Of a stretch of DNA of 11,860 bases, positions 1 through 8,088 are shown one piece after another. Source of the stretch: DATIXD01 sp035518875 (GTDB taxonomy: Bacteria > Pseudomonadota > Gammaproteobacteria > Methylococcales > Methylococcaceae); assembly GCA_035518875.1 (NCBI GenBank), contig DATIXD010000127.1, positions 1-11,860 of the forward strand, read 5' to 3'. The notes under the pieces were generated by a model. It was not told where the DNA came from, made no database searches, and was given only the letters and a program-made list of their open reading frames with translations. The translations under genes and the position numbers were made by a program. Each line of letters starts with the position of its first letter. Position 1 is the stretch's first letter.

Positions 1-168
1 CGCAAACGCTCCTGGCACGAGCGCAATCCCCTGCTGTTCTGGAAAAGCGTTGCCCTGGCGCTACTGTTGGCGCTGTTGATCAGCCTGTCGCTGACGCACG
101 CACAAGGACGATACAAGAACGCAAACCCGCCCCCATCGTATAGCACTGCGACACGAGCCGCGGCGTGA
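1..168 (+). CDS. C-terminal end of a membrane-anchored protein, possibly a Ser/Thr kinase-phosphatase (partial)
   Basis: The reading frame is open from the first base of the window to a TGA at 166-168, giving the last 55 residues of a protein that begins upstream. The visible part has a charged stretch (RKRSWHER), then NPLLFW, then one strongly hydrophobic segment of about 18 residues rich in Ala and Leu, then a short polar tail of about 25 residues. This is the shape of a protein anchored by a single C-terminal membrane helix. In Pseudomonas-type nitrate assimilation clusters a bifunctional Ser/Thr kinase-phosphatase with a C-terminal membrane anchor lies directly before nirB, and the position and tail here fit that. 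The family assignment is inference, since no catalytic domain is inside the window. The stop is 22 bases before the nirB ATG, so the two are probably co-transcribed. Confidence 0.5.
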   Translation, partial: RKRSWHERNPLLFWKSVALALLLALLISLSLTHAQGRYKNANPPPSYSTATRAAA

Positions 169-178
169 ACGCTTGTTT

Positions 179-182
179 GAGG
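179..182 (+). promoter_or_regulatory. Ribosome binding site that decides the nirB start
   Basis: GAGG lies 8 bases before the ATG at 191. A TTG at 173 is in the same frame and would add six residues, but it has no comparable site in front of it, and the FAD-binding strand MKEKLVLIGNG begins at the 191 start. This favours 191. Confidence 0.6.
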
Positions 183-190
183 TTATCAAG

Positions 191-2626
191 ATGAAAGAAA
201 AACTGGTTTTGATCGGCAACGGCATGTCCGGCGTCCGTACGCTGGAAGAGCTATTGAAACTCGCACCCGAAAAGTATGACATCACGGTATTCGGCTCCGA
301 ACCCCACGGCAATTACAACCGCATCCTGCTGTCGCCTGTCTTGGCCGGTGAAAAAAGCCTGCAAGACATCGTCATCAACGACGAGGCTTGGTACAGCGAC
401 CGGGGCATCACCCTGCACAAGGGCAAGAAAGTCGTACGCATAGACCGCAAACATCGCACCGTCTTCGCCGAGGATGGCACGCAAGAACACTACGGCCGCC
501 TGCTCCTCGCCACCGGCTCGCAGCCCTTCATCCTCCCGGTTCCCGGCAAGGAACTCGAGGGGGTGATCGGCTTTCGCGACATCCACGACGTGGAACGAAT
601 GCTGGCCGCATCGCGGAACCACAAGCACGCCGTGGTCATCGGCGGCGGGCTGCTGGGTCTGGAGGCCGCCAATGGGCTGCTGAAACGCGGCATGCGAGTC
701 ACCGTGGTGCACGTGCTCGACTCGCTGATGGAGCGGCAGCTCGACAAGCCGGCCGCGGCGCTGCTGCAGCGTTCGCTGGAGGCGACGGGCTTGAACTTCA
801 TGATGGAGGCCCAGACCGAGGCGCTGCTCGGAGTTGATCGCGTCACCGGCATCCGTTTCAAGAACGGCACGGAAATTCCCGCCGATCTCGTGGTTATGGC
901 CGTTGGCATCCGCCCCAACATCGAGCTGGCAAAATCCTGCGGCATTCATTGCGAGCGCGGCATCGTCGTCAATGACACGATGCAGACCTTCGACCCGCGC
1001 GTTTACGCCGTGGGGGAATGCGTCCAACACCGCGGCGCATTGTTCGGCCTGGTTGCGCCGCTATTCGAACAAGCGAAGGTCTGCGCCAATCATCTGGCAG
1101 AATACGGCATCAGCCGGTACCAAGGTTCGGTCACTTCAACCAAACTGAAGGTCACTGGCATCGACCTTTTTTCCGCGGGCGAATTTCTGGGCGGCGAAGC
1201 TTATGACGACCTGGTTTTCCAGGATCACGCACGGGGCATCTACAAGAAGCTGGTAGTCAAGGACAACCGGGTAAAGGGCGCCGTGATGTACGGCGATACC
1301 GTGGATGGCGCTTGGTATTTCCAGCTCATGCGGGAAGGCACTGACATCAGCGACTTCCGCGAAACCGTGCTGTTCGGACGCGCACACATGGCCGATGCGG
1401 GAAGGGAAGGCCACAGCGTGATGGCCATGACCGACGACGCCGAAATCTGCGGCTGCAACGGGGTGTGCAAGAAGACCATCGTCGACGCCATCGTCCAGCA
1501 AAAGCTGTTCACCCTCGATGATGTGCGCACACACACCAAGGCATCTTCCTCGTGCGGATCCTGCACGGGTCTGGTGGAACAGATTCTGGCCGCCACCGTC
1601 GGCAACTACGACCAGACGCCGAAGGAAAAAGCCATGTGCAAATGCACGGAACACTCCCACGACGCGGTGCGCGCAGCCATCCGGGAGCAGCGTTTGAGCT
1701 CCATGCAGGTGGTGTTCAGCGCCCTGGATTGGAAAACCCCGGACGGCTGTCATAGCTGCCGCCCGGCACTGAACTATTACCTGCTGTGCGCCTGGCCGAA
1801 CACTTATCGCGACGATCCGCAGTCGCGCTTCATCAACGAGCGTGCCCACGCCAATATTCAGAAAGACGGTACGTATTCGGTGGTGCCGCGCATGTGGGGC
1901 GGTCTGACTACGCCGAATGAACTGCGCGCGATTGCCGATGTCGCCGAGAAGTTCCATATTCCGACGGTAAAGGTCACAGGCGGTCAGCGTATCGATCTGC
2001 TCGGCGTGAGAAAGGAGGATTTGCCCAAGGTTTGGGGCGAGCTCAACGCCGCCGGCATGGTTTCCGGTCATGCCTACGGCAAGAGTCTGCGTACCGTGAA
2101 AACCTGCGTCGGTTCGGAGTGGTGTCGCTTCGGCACGCAAGACTCCACGGGGCTCGGTGTCAAACTTGAAAAGATGACTTGGGGTTCGTGGACGCCGCAC
2201 AAGTTCAAGATGGCGGTATCCGGCTGTCCGCGCAACTGCGCGGAGGCGACTATCAAGGACTTCGGCGTGGTCTGCGTGGACTCCGGTTACGAAATCCACG
2301 TTGGTGGTAACGGCGGCATCAAGGTCCGCGGTACCGACCTGCTGTGCAAGCTGACGACTGAAGGCGAAGTGAAGGAGTACTGTGGCGCTTTCATGCAGCT
2401 GTACCGAGAGGAGGGACGCTACTTGGAGCGTACCGCACCTTGGATCGAGCGCGTGGGACTGTCGTACGTCAAGTCGCGCATTGTGGAGGACGTTGAGGGC
2501 CGCAGGGCATTATACGAGCGCTTCCTGGCTTCTCAGAAGACTGCTCAGACCGACCCATGGGCGGAACGCGTGCAGGGATATGAACGAGAGCAGTTCGAGC
2601 CAATAAGAATAGGTCGGGTGGGTTAG
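191..2626 (+). CDS. nirB: Nitrite reductase (NADH), large subunit NirB
   Basis: This is the siroheme- and FAD-containing large subunit that reduces nitrite to ammonium in the cytoplasm with NADH as donor. The protein has 811 residues, close to the usual size of about 800-850. In order it shows an N-terminal FAD-binding Rossmann motif (GNGMSG, residues 9-14), an NAD-binding motif (GGGLLGLE, from 151), and a Bfd-like [2Fe-2S] domain with C420, C422, C455 and C458. A second Bfd-like cysteine set follows at C483, C485, C520 and C523. The sulfite/nitrite reductase half carries the siroheme-[4Fe-4S] ligands C639-x5-C645 and C679-x3-C683. All expected cofactor residues are present, so the enzyme should be active. 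nirD follows after 34 bases. The last four residues (GRVG) are encoded by bases that resemble a common intergenic repeat end. Family assignment is very secure. Confidence 0.97.
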   Translation: MKEKLVLIGNGMSGVRTLEELLKLAPEKYDITVFGSEPHGNYNRILLSPVLAGEKSLQDIVINDEAWYSDRGITLHKGKKVVRIDRKHRTVFAEDGTQEHYGRLLLATGSQPFILPVPGKELEGVIGFRDIHDVERMLAASRNHKHAVVIGGGLLGLEAANGLLKRGMRVTVVHVLDSLMERQLDKPAAALLQRSLEATGLNFMMEAQTEALLGVDRVTGIRFKNGTEIPADLVVMAVGIRPNIELAKSCGIHCERGIVVNDTMQTFDPRVYAVGECVQHRGALFGLVAPLFEQAKVCANHLAEYGISRYQGSVTSTKLKVTGIDLFSAGEFLGGEAYDDLVFQDHARGIYKKLVVKDNRVKGAVMYGDTVDGAWYFQLMREGTDISDFRETVLFGRAHMADAGREGHSVMAMTDDAEICGCNGVCKKTIVDAIVQQKLFTLDDVRTHTKASSSCGSCTGLVEQILAATVGNYDQTPKEKAMCKCTEHSHDAVRAAIREQRLSSMQVVFSALDWKTPDGCHSCRPALNYYLLCAWPNTYRDDPQSRFINERAHANIQKDGTYSVVPRMWGGLTTPNELRAIADVAEKFHIPTVKVTGGQRIDLLGVRKEDLPKVWGELNAAGMVSGHAYGKSLRTVKTCVGSEWCRFGTQDSTGLGVKLEKMTWGSWTPHKFKMAVSGCPRNCAEATIKDFGVVCVDSGYEIHVGGNGGIKVRGTDLLCKLTTEGEVKEYCGAFMQLYREEGRYLERTAPWIERVGLSYVKSRIVEDVEGRRALYERFLASQKTAQTDPWAERVQGYEREQFEPIRIGRVG

Positions 2627-2660
2627 ACTGATTGGCCGTAAACGAACAAGAAGCGCACGA

Positions 2661-3011
2661 ATGAGTAAACAAATGAACGATTGGCTCCATATCGGCACAC
2701 TCGACGACATCCCCCGCCAAGGTGCGCGGATCGTCGAAACCGCCTTCGGCAACATCGCCCTATTCCGGACCGGCACAGACGAGGTGTTTGCCCTGCGCGA
2801 CCGTTGTCCGCACAAGGGCGGTCCGCTGTCGCAGGGCATCGTCCACGGTCGCCGCATCACCTGCCCATTGCACAACTGGATGATTGAACTGGAGTCGGGC
2901 GAAGCCGTAGCTCCGGACAAGGGCTGCGCCCAGCGATTCCCAGTAAAGGTCGAACGAGGCAAAGTCTATTTGGCCTCGGAAAGCGATGATAAATCTTCGG
3001 CAGCGGCTTGA
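2661..3011 (+). CDS. nirD: Nitrite reductase (NADH), small subunit NirD, with complete Rieske ligands
   Basis: This 116-residue protein has the Rieske-type fold of NirD, the small partner of NirB in nitrite reduction. Unlike the E. coli type of NirD, which lacks the iron-sulfur ligands, this one keeps a full Rieske set: C49-P-H51 and C68-P-L-H71 followed by NW. It can therefore be expected to carry a [2Fe-2S] cluster, like the NirD form found in many other proteobacteria. The start at 2661 has only a weak ribosome binding site. An in-frame ATG at 2673, four codons later, is a possible alternative that leaves the domain intact. The gene sits between nirB and nasA in the same direction. The last residues (SSAAA) are low complexity and probably dispensable. 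Confidence 0.93.
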   Translation: MSKQMNDWLHIGTLDDIPRQGARIVETAFGNIALFRTGTDEVFALRDRCPHKGGPLSQGIVHGRRITCPLHNWMIELESGEAVAPDKGCAQRFPVKVERGKVYLASESDDKSSAAA

Positions 3012-3077
3012 TGTAGGGGGTAGGCTTCGGAGGCGATTCGCGGTTGGTCCCTGCCTTCTTCCCTAATTCGAACGACC

Positions 3078-5759
3078 ATGAACGAAACAGCGACAGTCAG
3101 AACCACCTGCCCTTACTGCGGCGTCGGCTGCGGCGTGCTGATCGCGCGCGATGCCCACGGCGCGGTGAGCGTACAGGGCGATCCGGAGCATCCCGCCAAT
3201 TTCGGTCGGCTCTGCTCGAAGGGTTCAGCCTTGGGGGAAACCATCGGTCACGAAGGTCGGCTGCTGCATCCGGAGATTCTCGGGGCGAGCGCCGCTTGGG
3301 ACGAGGCACTTAACGAGGTAGCGAATCGCTTCCGCCGGACGATCGCCCGGCACGGCCCCGATTCGGTCGCGTTTTATGTGTCTGGCCAACTGCTGACCGA
3401 GGATTACTATGTCGCCAACAAGCTCATGAAGGGCTTCATCGGTTCGGGCAATATCGACACAAATTCGAGGCTTTGCATGTCCTCCTCGGTGGCCGGGCAC
3501 AAGCGCGCCTTCGGCGAGGATGTAGTTCCGGGCTGCTATGAAGATCTGGAGCAAGCCGATCTGATCGTGTTGGTGGGCTCGAATGCGGCCTGGTGTCATC
3601 CGATCCTGTTTCACCGCATCGCCAAGGCCAAGAAGCAGAATCCCGCGCTGCGGATCGTCAGCATCGACCCGCGGCGTACCGCCACCTGCGAACAGGCCGA
3701 CCTGCATCTGAGCTTGAAACCGGGCTCGGACGTGGCGCTGTTCAATGGCTTATTGACCTATCTGCGAAGGAACGACCGACTCAATTTCGCTTTTCTCGAA
3801 CACCACGTGCGCGGCTTCAGCAGCACCCTGGAACAAGCCCAGGCCACCATGCCTTCGATTCCCGCCGTCGCCGATGCCTGCGGTCTGAAAGAAGACGAGA
3901 TCGCCACATTCTTCCAGTGGTTCGCGCGTACCGAGAAGACCGTCACCGCCTGGTCTCAGGGCGTGAACCAGTCCTCCAGCGGTTCGGATAAGGTGAATGC
4001 CATCATCAACGTCCATCTCGCGACCGGCCGGATCGGCAAGCCCGGTATGGGTCCCTTTTCCTTCACCGGCCAGCCCAACGCGATGGGCGGGCGCGAAGTG
4101 GGGGGATTATCCAATCAGCTCGCGGCGCATATGGAACTGGACAATCCCGGCCACTGGCAAATCGTGAGCCGGTTCTGGAAGGCACCCCAATTGGCCCGCA
4201 AACCCGGTCTGAAAGCGGTGGAACTGTTTCAGGCCATTGCAGCGGGCCACATCAAGGCGCTGTGGGTCATGGCCACCAATCCCGCCGTCAGCCTGCCGGA
4301 CGTCAAAGCGGTGAGGCGGGCGCTTAAATCTTGTGAATTCGTCGTTGTCTCAGACTGCGAGGACGAAACCGACCTGAAAGCCTATGCGCATGTACGCCTG
4401 CCCGCGCTTGCCTGGGGCGAGAAGGACGGCACCGTCACCAACTCCGAACGACGCATCTCGCGGCAGCGACCTTTCCTGAACCCACCCCAAGAGGCCAAAC
4501 CGGACTGGTGGCTGGTGACCGAAATCGCCCGCCGCATGGGCTACGGCGAAGCGTTTCCCTACCGTAGCGTATATGAGATTTTCCGCGAACATGCCCGGCT
4601 GTCCGGCTTTTGCAACGAAGGCCAGCGCGTGTTCGATATCAGCTTGCTTGCCGAATTCGACGCCCGTGCTTATGACACGCTCCAACCCATACAGTGGCCT
4701 GTCACCGATCGACGGCCTTACGGCACCGCACGCTTGTTCGGCGACGGCCGCTTCGCTCACCCCGACGGCAAGGCGCGAATGCTGGCGCTGCAGCCCAAGG
4801 CCCCGGTCAACGCCGTTGATGAAGCCTATCCACTGATCCTCAACACGGGCCGCATTCGCGATCAATGGCATACCATGACGCGCACCGGACGCAGTCCGCG
4901 CCTGAACCAGCACATCAACGAACCCTACGCGGAAATCCATCCCATTGACGCCGCGCGCTTCGCCATCCAGAACGGTGCGCTCTGTCGCCTGGAAAGCCGC
5001 TGGGGCGAGGCGCTGGCGCGAGCGAGAATCGGCGAAGACCAGCGGCCGGGCTCGGTGTTCCTACCCATGCACTGGAGCGACCGCTACGCCAAGCGCGCAC
5101 TGGCAAACGCCCTGGTCAACCCGGTGGCGGATCCGATTTCCGGCGAACCGGAATCCAAGCACACGCCGATCCGCATCGAGGCATACCAGCCTGCCTGGCA
5201 CGGCTTTTTGATTTCCCGTAAACCCCAAGACGTGCCAGACACTTCATGGCGTGTCACCGTGCGGGGCGACGGCTACTGGCTATACGAACTGGCGGGTGAA
5301 GCCGCCCCCGAGCACTGGCCGATTTGGGCCCGGCGCACGATTGCAGGACAACTCGAGGGAGATGAATGGCTGGATTTCGTGGACCCCGCCATCGGGCGCT
5401 ACCGCTGTGCCCTGCTGCGCCAGGGTCGGTTGATGAGTTGCTTGTTCATCAGCCCCACTCACGAACTGCCGCCCCGTAACTGGCTGGTCGGTCTGTTCAC
5501 GGAAGCCGAGCTGCCCGTCAAATCCCGCATGAGCCTGTTGGCTGGGCGGCCTGCGTCCGCCGAGGACGACCAAGGGAGGATCGTCTGCGCCTGTTTCAGC
5601 GTCGGACTGAACACCCTCACTCGGGCCATTCGGGCGGAGGGATACACGACGCCCGAGCAAATCGGCGCGGCGCTTAGAGCCGGCACCAATTGCGGATCCT
5701 GCATTCCGGAATTGCAAACGCTCCTGGCCGCATCCAGCATGAAGGTGACCAGCCGATGA
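3078..5759 (+). CDS. nasA: Assimilatory nitrate reductase, molybdopterin catalytic subunit (NasA type)
   Basis: The 893-residue protein is a cytoplasmic Mo-bis-MGD nitrate reductase that converts nitrate to nitrite for NirBD. The N-terminal [4Fe-4S] site is C11-x2-C14-x3-C18-x27-C46, followed by SKG. C133 in the SRLCMSSSVAG segment is the expected cysteine ligand to molybdenum. Further molybdopterin-binding stretches are visible (SQGVNQSSSG, GQPNAMGGREVG), and a molydopterin dinucleotide-binding domain lies at about residues 590-700 (LNTGRIRDQWHTMTRTG). A C-terminal Bfd-like [2Fe-2S] domain has C837, C839, C872 and C875, the arrangement known from Klebsiella NasA, where it serves in electron transfer. 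No separate flavoprotein electron-transfer subunit is visible in the window. The start at 3078 lacks a clear ribosome binding site, so it is chosen by placement just before the iron-sulfur motif. The TGA overlaps the nasT start codon. The same protein is called nasC in some organisms. Confidence 0.95.
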   Translation: MNETATVRTTCPYCGVGCGVLIARDAHGAVSVQGDPEHPANFGRLCSKGSALGETIGHEGRLLHPEILGASAAWDEALNEVANRFRRTIARHGPDSVAFYVSGQLLTEDYYVANKLMKGFIGSGNIDTNSRLCMSSSVAGHKRAFGEDVVPGCYEDLEQADLIVLVGSNAAWCHPILFHRIAKAKKQNPALRIVSIDPRRTATCEQADLHLSLKPGSDVALFNGLLTYLRRNDRLNFAFLEHHVRGFSSTLEQAQATMPSIPAVADACGLKEDEIATFFQWFARTEKTVTAWSQGVNQSSSGSDKVNAIINVHLATGRIGKPGMGPFSFTGQPNAMGGREVGGLSNQLAAHMELDNPGHWQIVSRFWKAPQLARKPGLKAVELFQAIAAGHIKALWVMATNPAVSLPDVKAVRRALKSCEFVVVSDCEDETDLKAYAHVRLPALAWGEKDGTVTNSERRISRQRPFLNPPQEAKPDWWLVTEIARRMGYGEAFPYRSVYEIFREHARLSGFCNEGQRVFDISLLAEFDARAYDTLQPIQWPVTDRRPYGTARLFGDGRFAHPDGKARMLALQPKAPVNAVDEAYPLILNTGRIRDQWHTMTRTGRSPRLNQHINEPYAEIHPIDAARFAIQNGALCRLESRWGEALARARIGEDQRPGSVFLPMHWSDRYAKRALANALVNPVADPISGEPESKHTPIRIEAYQPAWHGFLISRKPQDVPDTSWRVTVRGDGYWLYELAGEAAPEHWPIWARRTIAGQLEGDEWLDFVDPAIGRYRCALLRQGRLMSCLFISPTHELPPRNWLVGLFTEAELPVKSRMSLLAGRPASAEDDQGRIVCACFSVGLNTLTRAIRAEGYTTPEQIGAALRAGTNCGSCIPELQTLLAASSMKVTSR

Positions 5760-6334
5760 GTCTGCGCGTCATGTTGGTCGACCGTGATCCCGCACGTATC
5801 GCCATCCTGGAGCAGGCGCTCAGCGAGGCCGGCCACCGTGTCATCGCCCGTATCCACGATGATGGCAATCTAGCCGCCGAAGTCGGCACCCATCAGCCGG
5901 ATGTCATCGTGATCGACATGGAAGCGCCCGGCCGCGACACGCTGGAGCAGATGCGCGACATCAGCCGCGATCACCCCAAGCCGATCATTCTGTTTTCAGA
6001 CAAGCGGGATACCGATTACATCCGCCAGGCCGTGCAGGCCGGCGTCAGTGCCTACGTCGTCGACGGCCTCAGTCGCGAGCGGGTCATGCCCATAGTCGAA
6101 GTGGCCGTGGCGCGTTTCCGCGAATTCCAGGCTCTCAAACGTGAACTGGAGGAAACCAAAACCAAGCTTGCCGATCGCAAGGTGATCGACAAAGCGAAGG
6201 GATTGCTCATGCAGAAAAAGGGCATGAGCGAGGATGATGCCTACCAGTTTCTGCGCAAGGCCGCCATGAGCCGCAATGCGCGGCTGTCGGAGGTGGCGCG
6301 CATGTTGATTTCTCTGGAGGATTTAATGACTTGA
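5756..6334 (+). CDS. nasT: ANTAR-domain antitermination regulator NasT
   Basis: This 192-residue protein has a receiver-like N-terminal domain and a C-terminal ANTAR RNA-binding domain at about 135-190, recognised by KVIDKAKGLLMQKKGMSEDD and the following FLRKAAM. Proteins of this build, such as NasT of Azotobacter, bind paired hairpins in the leader RNA of nitrate assimilation operons and let transcription proceed when nitrate is present. In known systems NasT is held back by the sensor NasS, and no nasS gene is in this window. The receiver keeps acidic residues (D9, D11, D54) but has D103 in AYVVDGL where a phosphorylation-type receiver has lysine, so control by a partner protein is more likely than phosphorylation. 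The ATG at 5756 overlaps the nasA TGA (ATGA), suggesting translational coupling. The frame extends further upstream, but the MSLRVMLVDRD start fits the family. Its RNA target should lie before the operon, outside the window. Confidence 0.9.
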   Translation: MSLRVMLVDRDPARIAILEQALSEAGHRVIARIHDDGNLAAEVGTHQPDVIVIDMEAPGRDTLEQMRDISRDHPKPIILFSDKRDTDYIRQAVQAGVSAYVVDGLSRERVMPIVEVAVARFREFQALKRELEETKTKLADRKVIDKAKGLLMQKKGMSEDDAYQFLRKAAMSRNARLSEVARMLISLEDLMT

Positions 6335-6416
6335 TTTGGCGTTCAGGTCGAAGCCGCCAACCCGGGAGCGGCCAAGATCCGAGCTTTTTACTGTGACTCA
6401 CTTAGAGGATTGAACC

Positions 6417-7934
6417 ATGAGACACGACCATCGTTTGTGGCGAGCCGTGCGGCTGCGCTGTATCCCGGGTGCCTTGATCTCGCTGAGCCTTGCCGGCAAT
6501 GTCGCCACATCGGCGGAATACGCAAAAGACGCCAAGGCTTCCGAGCCTTGGCGAGCAGAGGTGAACGGCCCTTTTGACACAAAACTACGCTTGGAAATCA
6601 ATGAACGGATCCGCGGCGAGTTCGTCGACTGGTTCGGCGACCCCATCGTCAACGGCAATGTGACGCCGAAAGAGTCGAGCTACAACTTCGTGGGGAACAA
6701 ATTCCAACTCGGCCTGCGCCTTAAGGGCGAGCCTTTCGAGGCCTTCGCCCAGTTCCAGGACACCGTCATCACCGGCCTGCCGGAGAACGGCGTCGGAGTT
6801 GGCTCCGTGTATTTTGCCAATACGCCCCACAGCACGCAGAACAGCGCCTTTCTCCGCCAGGGTTGGCTCAAGCTGAAGCACGATGGCTTCTATGTGGGCG
6901 GTGGGCGGCAGCTTTACTCGGATGCGGCGCAAGGCACGGCCAGGCAAAAGAACCTCAAGTGGATCCAGGACTATCGTCTGGCTCAGCGGCTGATCGGCCC
7001 CTTCGAATACACCCACGCCGGGCGCAGTTTCGATGGCGGCACGCTCGGCTATCTTTCGGACAATTTCGAGGTCGCAGGCTTTGCCTTCATGCCCACCTTC
7101 GGGGGATTCGAGATCAACGGCATGGACACCATCACCGACATCAATGTCGCCGGGGCGACCTTGAACCTGCGCGACTCCGAAGCGGTCGGCAATACCATCG
7201 CCCAGCTTTCCTACTATTACTACAGCGACGACCGAAACCTTTTGGTTACGGATAACCGCTCGCCAGTTGCGCGCGCACAGACGCGCGGTCAAGCCCTGGA
7301 AATTCACACCCTGGGCGTATCCGCGGCGCATGTCCTGCCGATCGGACCGGGACTCGCGGACGGGATGGTTTATGGATACGGCCAGGTGGGCGATTGGCAG
7401 AACCTGGACCACGGCGCCTGGGCCTATGGTGCCGAGCTCGGCTACCAGCTTCCCGACCTCTGGGGCAGCCCCTGGATGCGGGCCGGGATCAACAGCGGTT
7501 CGGGCGACTCCAATCCCAACGACCGCGATCATCAAACCTTCTTTCAGATGCTCCCGACCGCCTGGTTGTATGCGCAGTTCCCCTTCTACAACATGATGAA
7601 CAACCAGGACGTGTTCGTGCAGGCGCTGTTGAAGCCACACTCCATGGTCAACCTGCGCCTCGACTTCCATTGGCTGAAAGTCAACGAAAGCCGGGACTTC
7701 GTCTATTCCGGCAGCGGCGCGACCAGCGACAAGGTGTTCGGATACGTCGGGACACCCACCGGCGGCTCCAGCGACCTGGCTTATCTCACGCATTTCATGG
7801 TCAACGTCAAACCGTTGGACTACCTCGCCTTCAACATCTTTTACGGTCATGCGTTCGGGCAGGACGTCATCAATGCGCAATATACCGGGAAACAGGGCAA
7901 TTACGGTTTCGTCGAGGCGATCGTTTCGTTCTGA
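6417..7934 (+). CDS. Outer-membrane beta-barrel porin, alginate-export (AlgE-like) family
   Basis: The 505-residue product has an N-terminal signal peptide: a basic start (RHDHRLWRAVRLR), a hydrophobic core to about residue 30, and a likely cleavage after ATSA at residue 33. The mature part is a series of short amphipathic strands rich in Tyr, Phe and Gly, and it ends in VEAIVSF with a terminal Phe, the usual signal for outer-membrane barrel assembly. The general build (LRLEINERIRGEFVDWFG near the start, and VGGGRQLYSD about a third of the way in) matches the alginate-export family. Such annotations are by fold only, and nothing here points to alginate. Its place 82 bases after nasT suggests a channel that lets nitrate or nitrite cross the outer membrane (inference). 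A ribosome binding site AGAGGA at 6404-6409 supports the start. No promoter was recognised in the short gap, so it may belong to the nas operon. Confidence 0.82.
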   Translation: MRHDHRLWRAVRLRCIPGALISLSLAGNVATSAEYAKDAKASEPWRAEVNGPFDTKLRLEINERIRGEFVDWFGDPIVNGNVTPKESSYNFVGNKFQLGLRLKGEPFEAFAQFQDTVITGLPENGVGVGSVYFANTPHSTQNSAFLRQGWLKLKHDGFYVGGGRQLYSDAAQGTARQKNLKWIQDYRLAQRLIGPFEYTHAGRSFDGGTLGYLSDNFEVAGFAFMPTFGGFEINGMDTITDINVAGATLNLRDSEAVGNTIAQLSYYYYSDDRNLLVTDNRSPVARAQTRGQALEIHTLGVSAAHVLPIGPGLADGMVYGYGQVGDWQNLDHGAWAYGAELGYQLPDLWGSPWMRAGINSGSGDSNPNDRDHQTFFQMLPTAWLYAQFPFYNMMNNQDVFVQALLKPHSMVNLRLDFHWLKVNESRDFVYSGSGATSDKVFGYVGTPTGGSSDLAYLTHFMVNVKPLDYLAFNIFYGHAFGQDVINAQYTGKQGNYGFVEAIVSF

Positions 7935-8016
7935 TGCAATGGGTTGTGTCGTTGAGAAAACCTCAGGGTGTGCCTGGCGGCGTCCCTGCGCCTGCTGCCC
8001 GAAAAAGGGAAAGCTG

Positions 8017-8065
8017 GCTCCCAAGCGCCGCTTGGGAGCACGCCTTGGACGCTCTGCCTCCCAAT
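8017..8065. repeat. Compound palindromic intergenic repeat
   Basis: A perfect 10-base inverted repeat GCTCCCAAGC/GCTTGGGAGC with a 3-base loop (8017-8039) is followed after a few bases by a second, decayed palindrome beginning TTGGACGCTCTGC (8045-8065). Two palindromes side by side between genes is typical of interspersed palindromic repeats. There is no T-run after the first stem on the + strand, so it is not an ordinary terminator of the porin gene. Copy number in the genome is unknown. Confidence 0.5.
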
Positions 8066-8086
8066 GCACGTAAGGAAAGCAGAGCG
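8050..8086 (+). promoter_or_regulatory. Inverted repeat with Shine-Dalgarno-like sequence in its loop, before the kinase gene
   Basis: CGCTCTGC (8050-8057) and GCAGAGCG (8079-8086) pair perfectly over 8 bases. The 21-base loop contains AAGGA (8072-8076), the only ribosome-binding-like sequence before the ATG at 8089. The right arm ends two bases before the ATG. In RNA this hairpin would place the binding site in the loop and the arm beside the start codon, so it could affect translation of the kinase. This is inference from the pairing alone, and the stem overlaps the neighbouring repeat. Confidence 0.35.
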
Positions 8087-8088
8087 CC

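Noticed and set aside
173..190. TTG start for nirB six codons upstream
   Set aside because: No ribosome binding site precedes it, while GAGG sits 8 bases before the ATG at 191 and the FAD-binding strand starts there.
1136..2299. Long open frame on the minus strand opposite nirB (387 codons)
   Set aside because: It mirrors a high-G+C coding gene, shows no domain, and its residue make-up (many His, Arg and Ala) is typical of antisense frames.
6353..6389. Possible terminator between nasT and the porin (GCCGC/GCGGC stem, then TTTTT)
   Set aside because: The stem is only 5 bases with a 10-base loop, and the T-run lies about 12 bases after it, too far for an intrinsic terminator.
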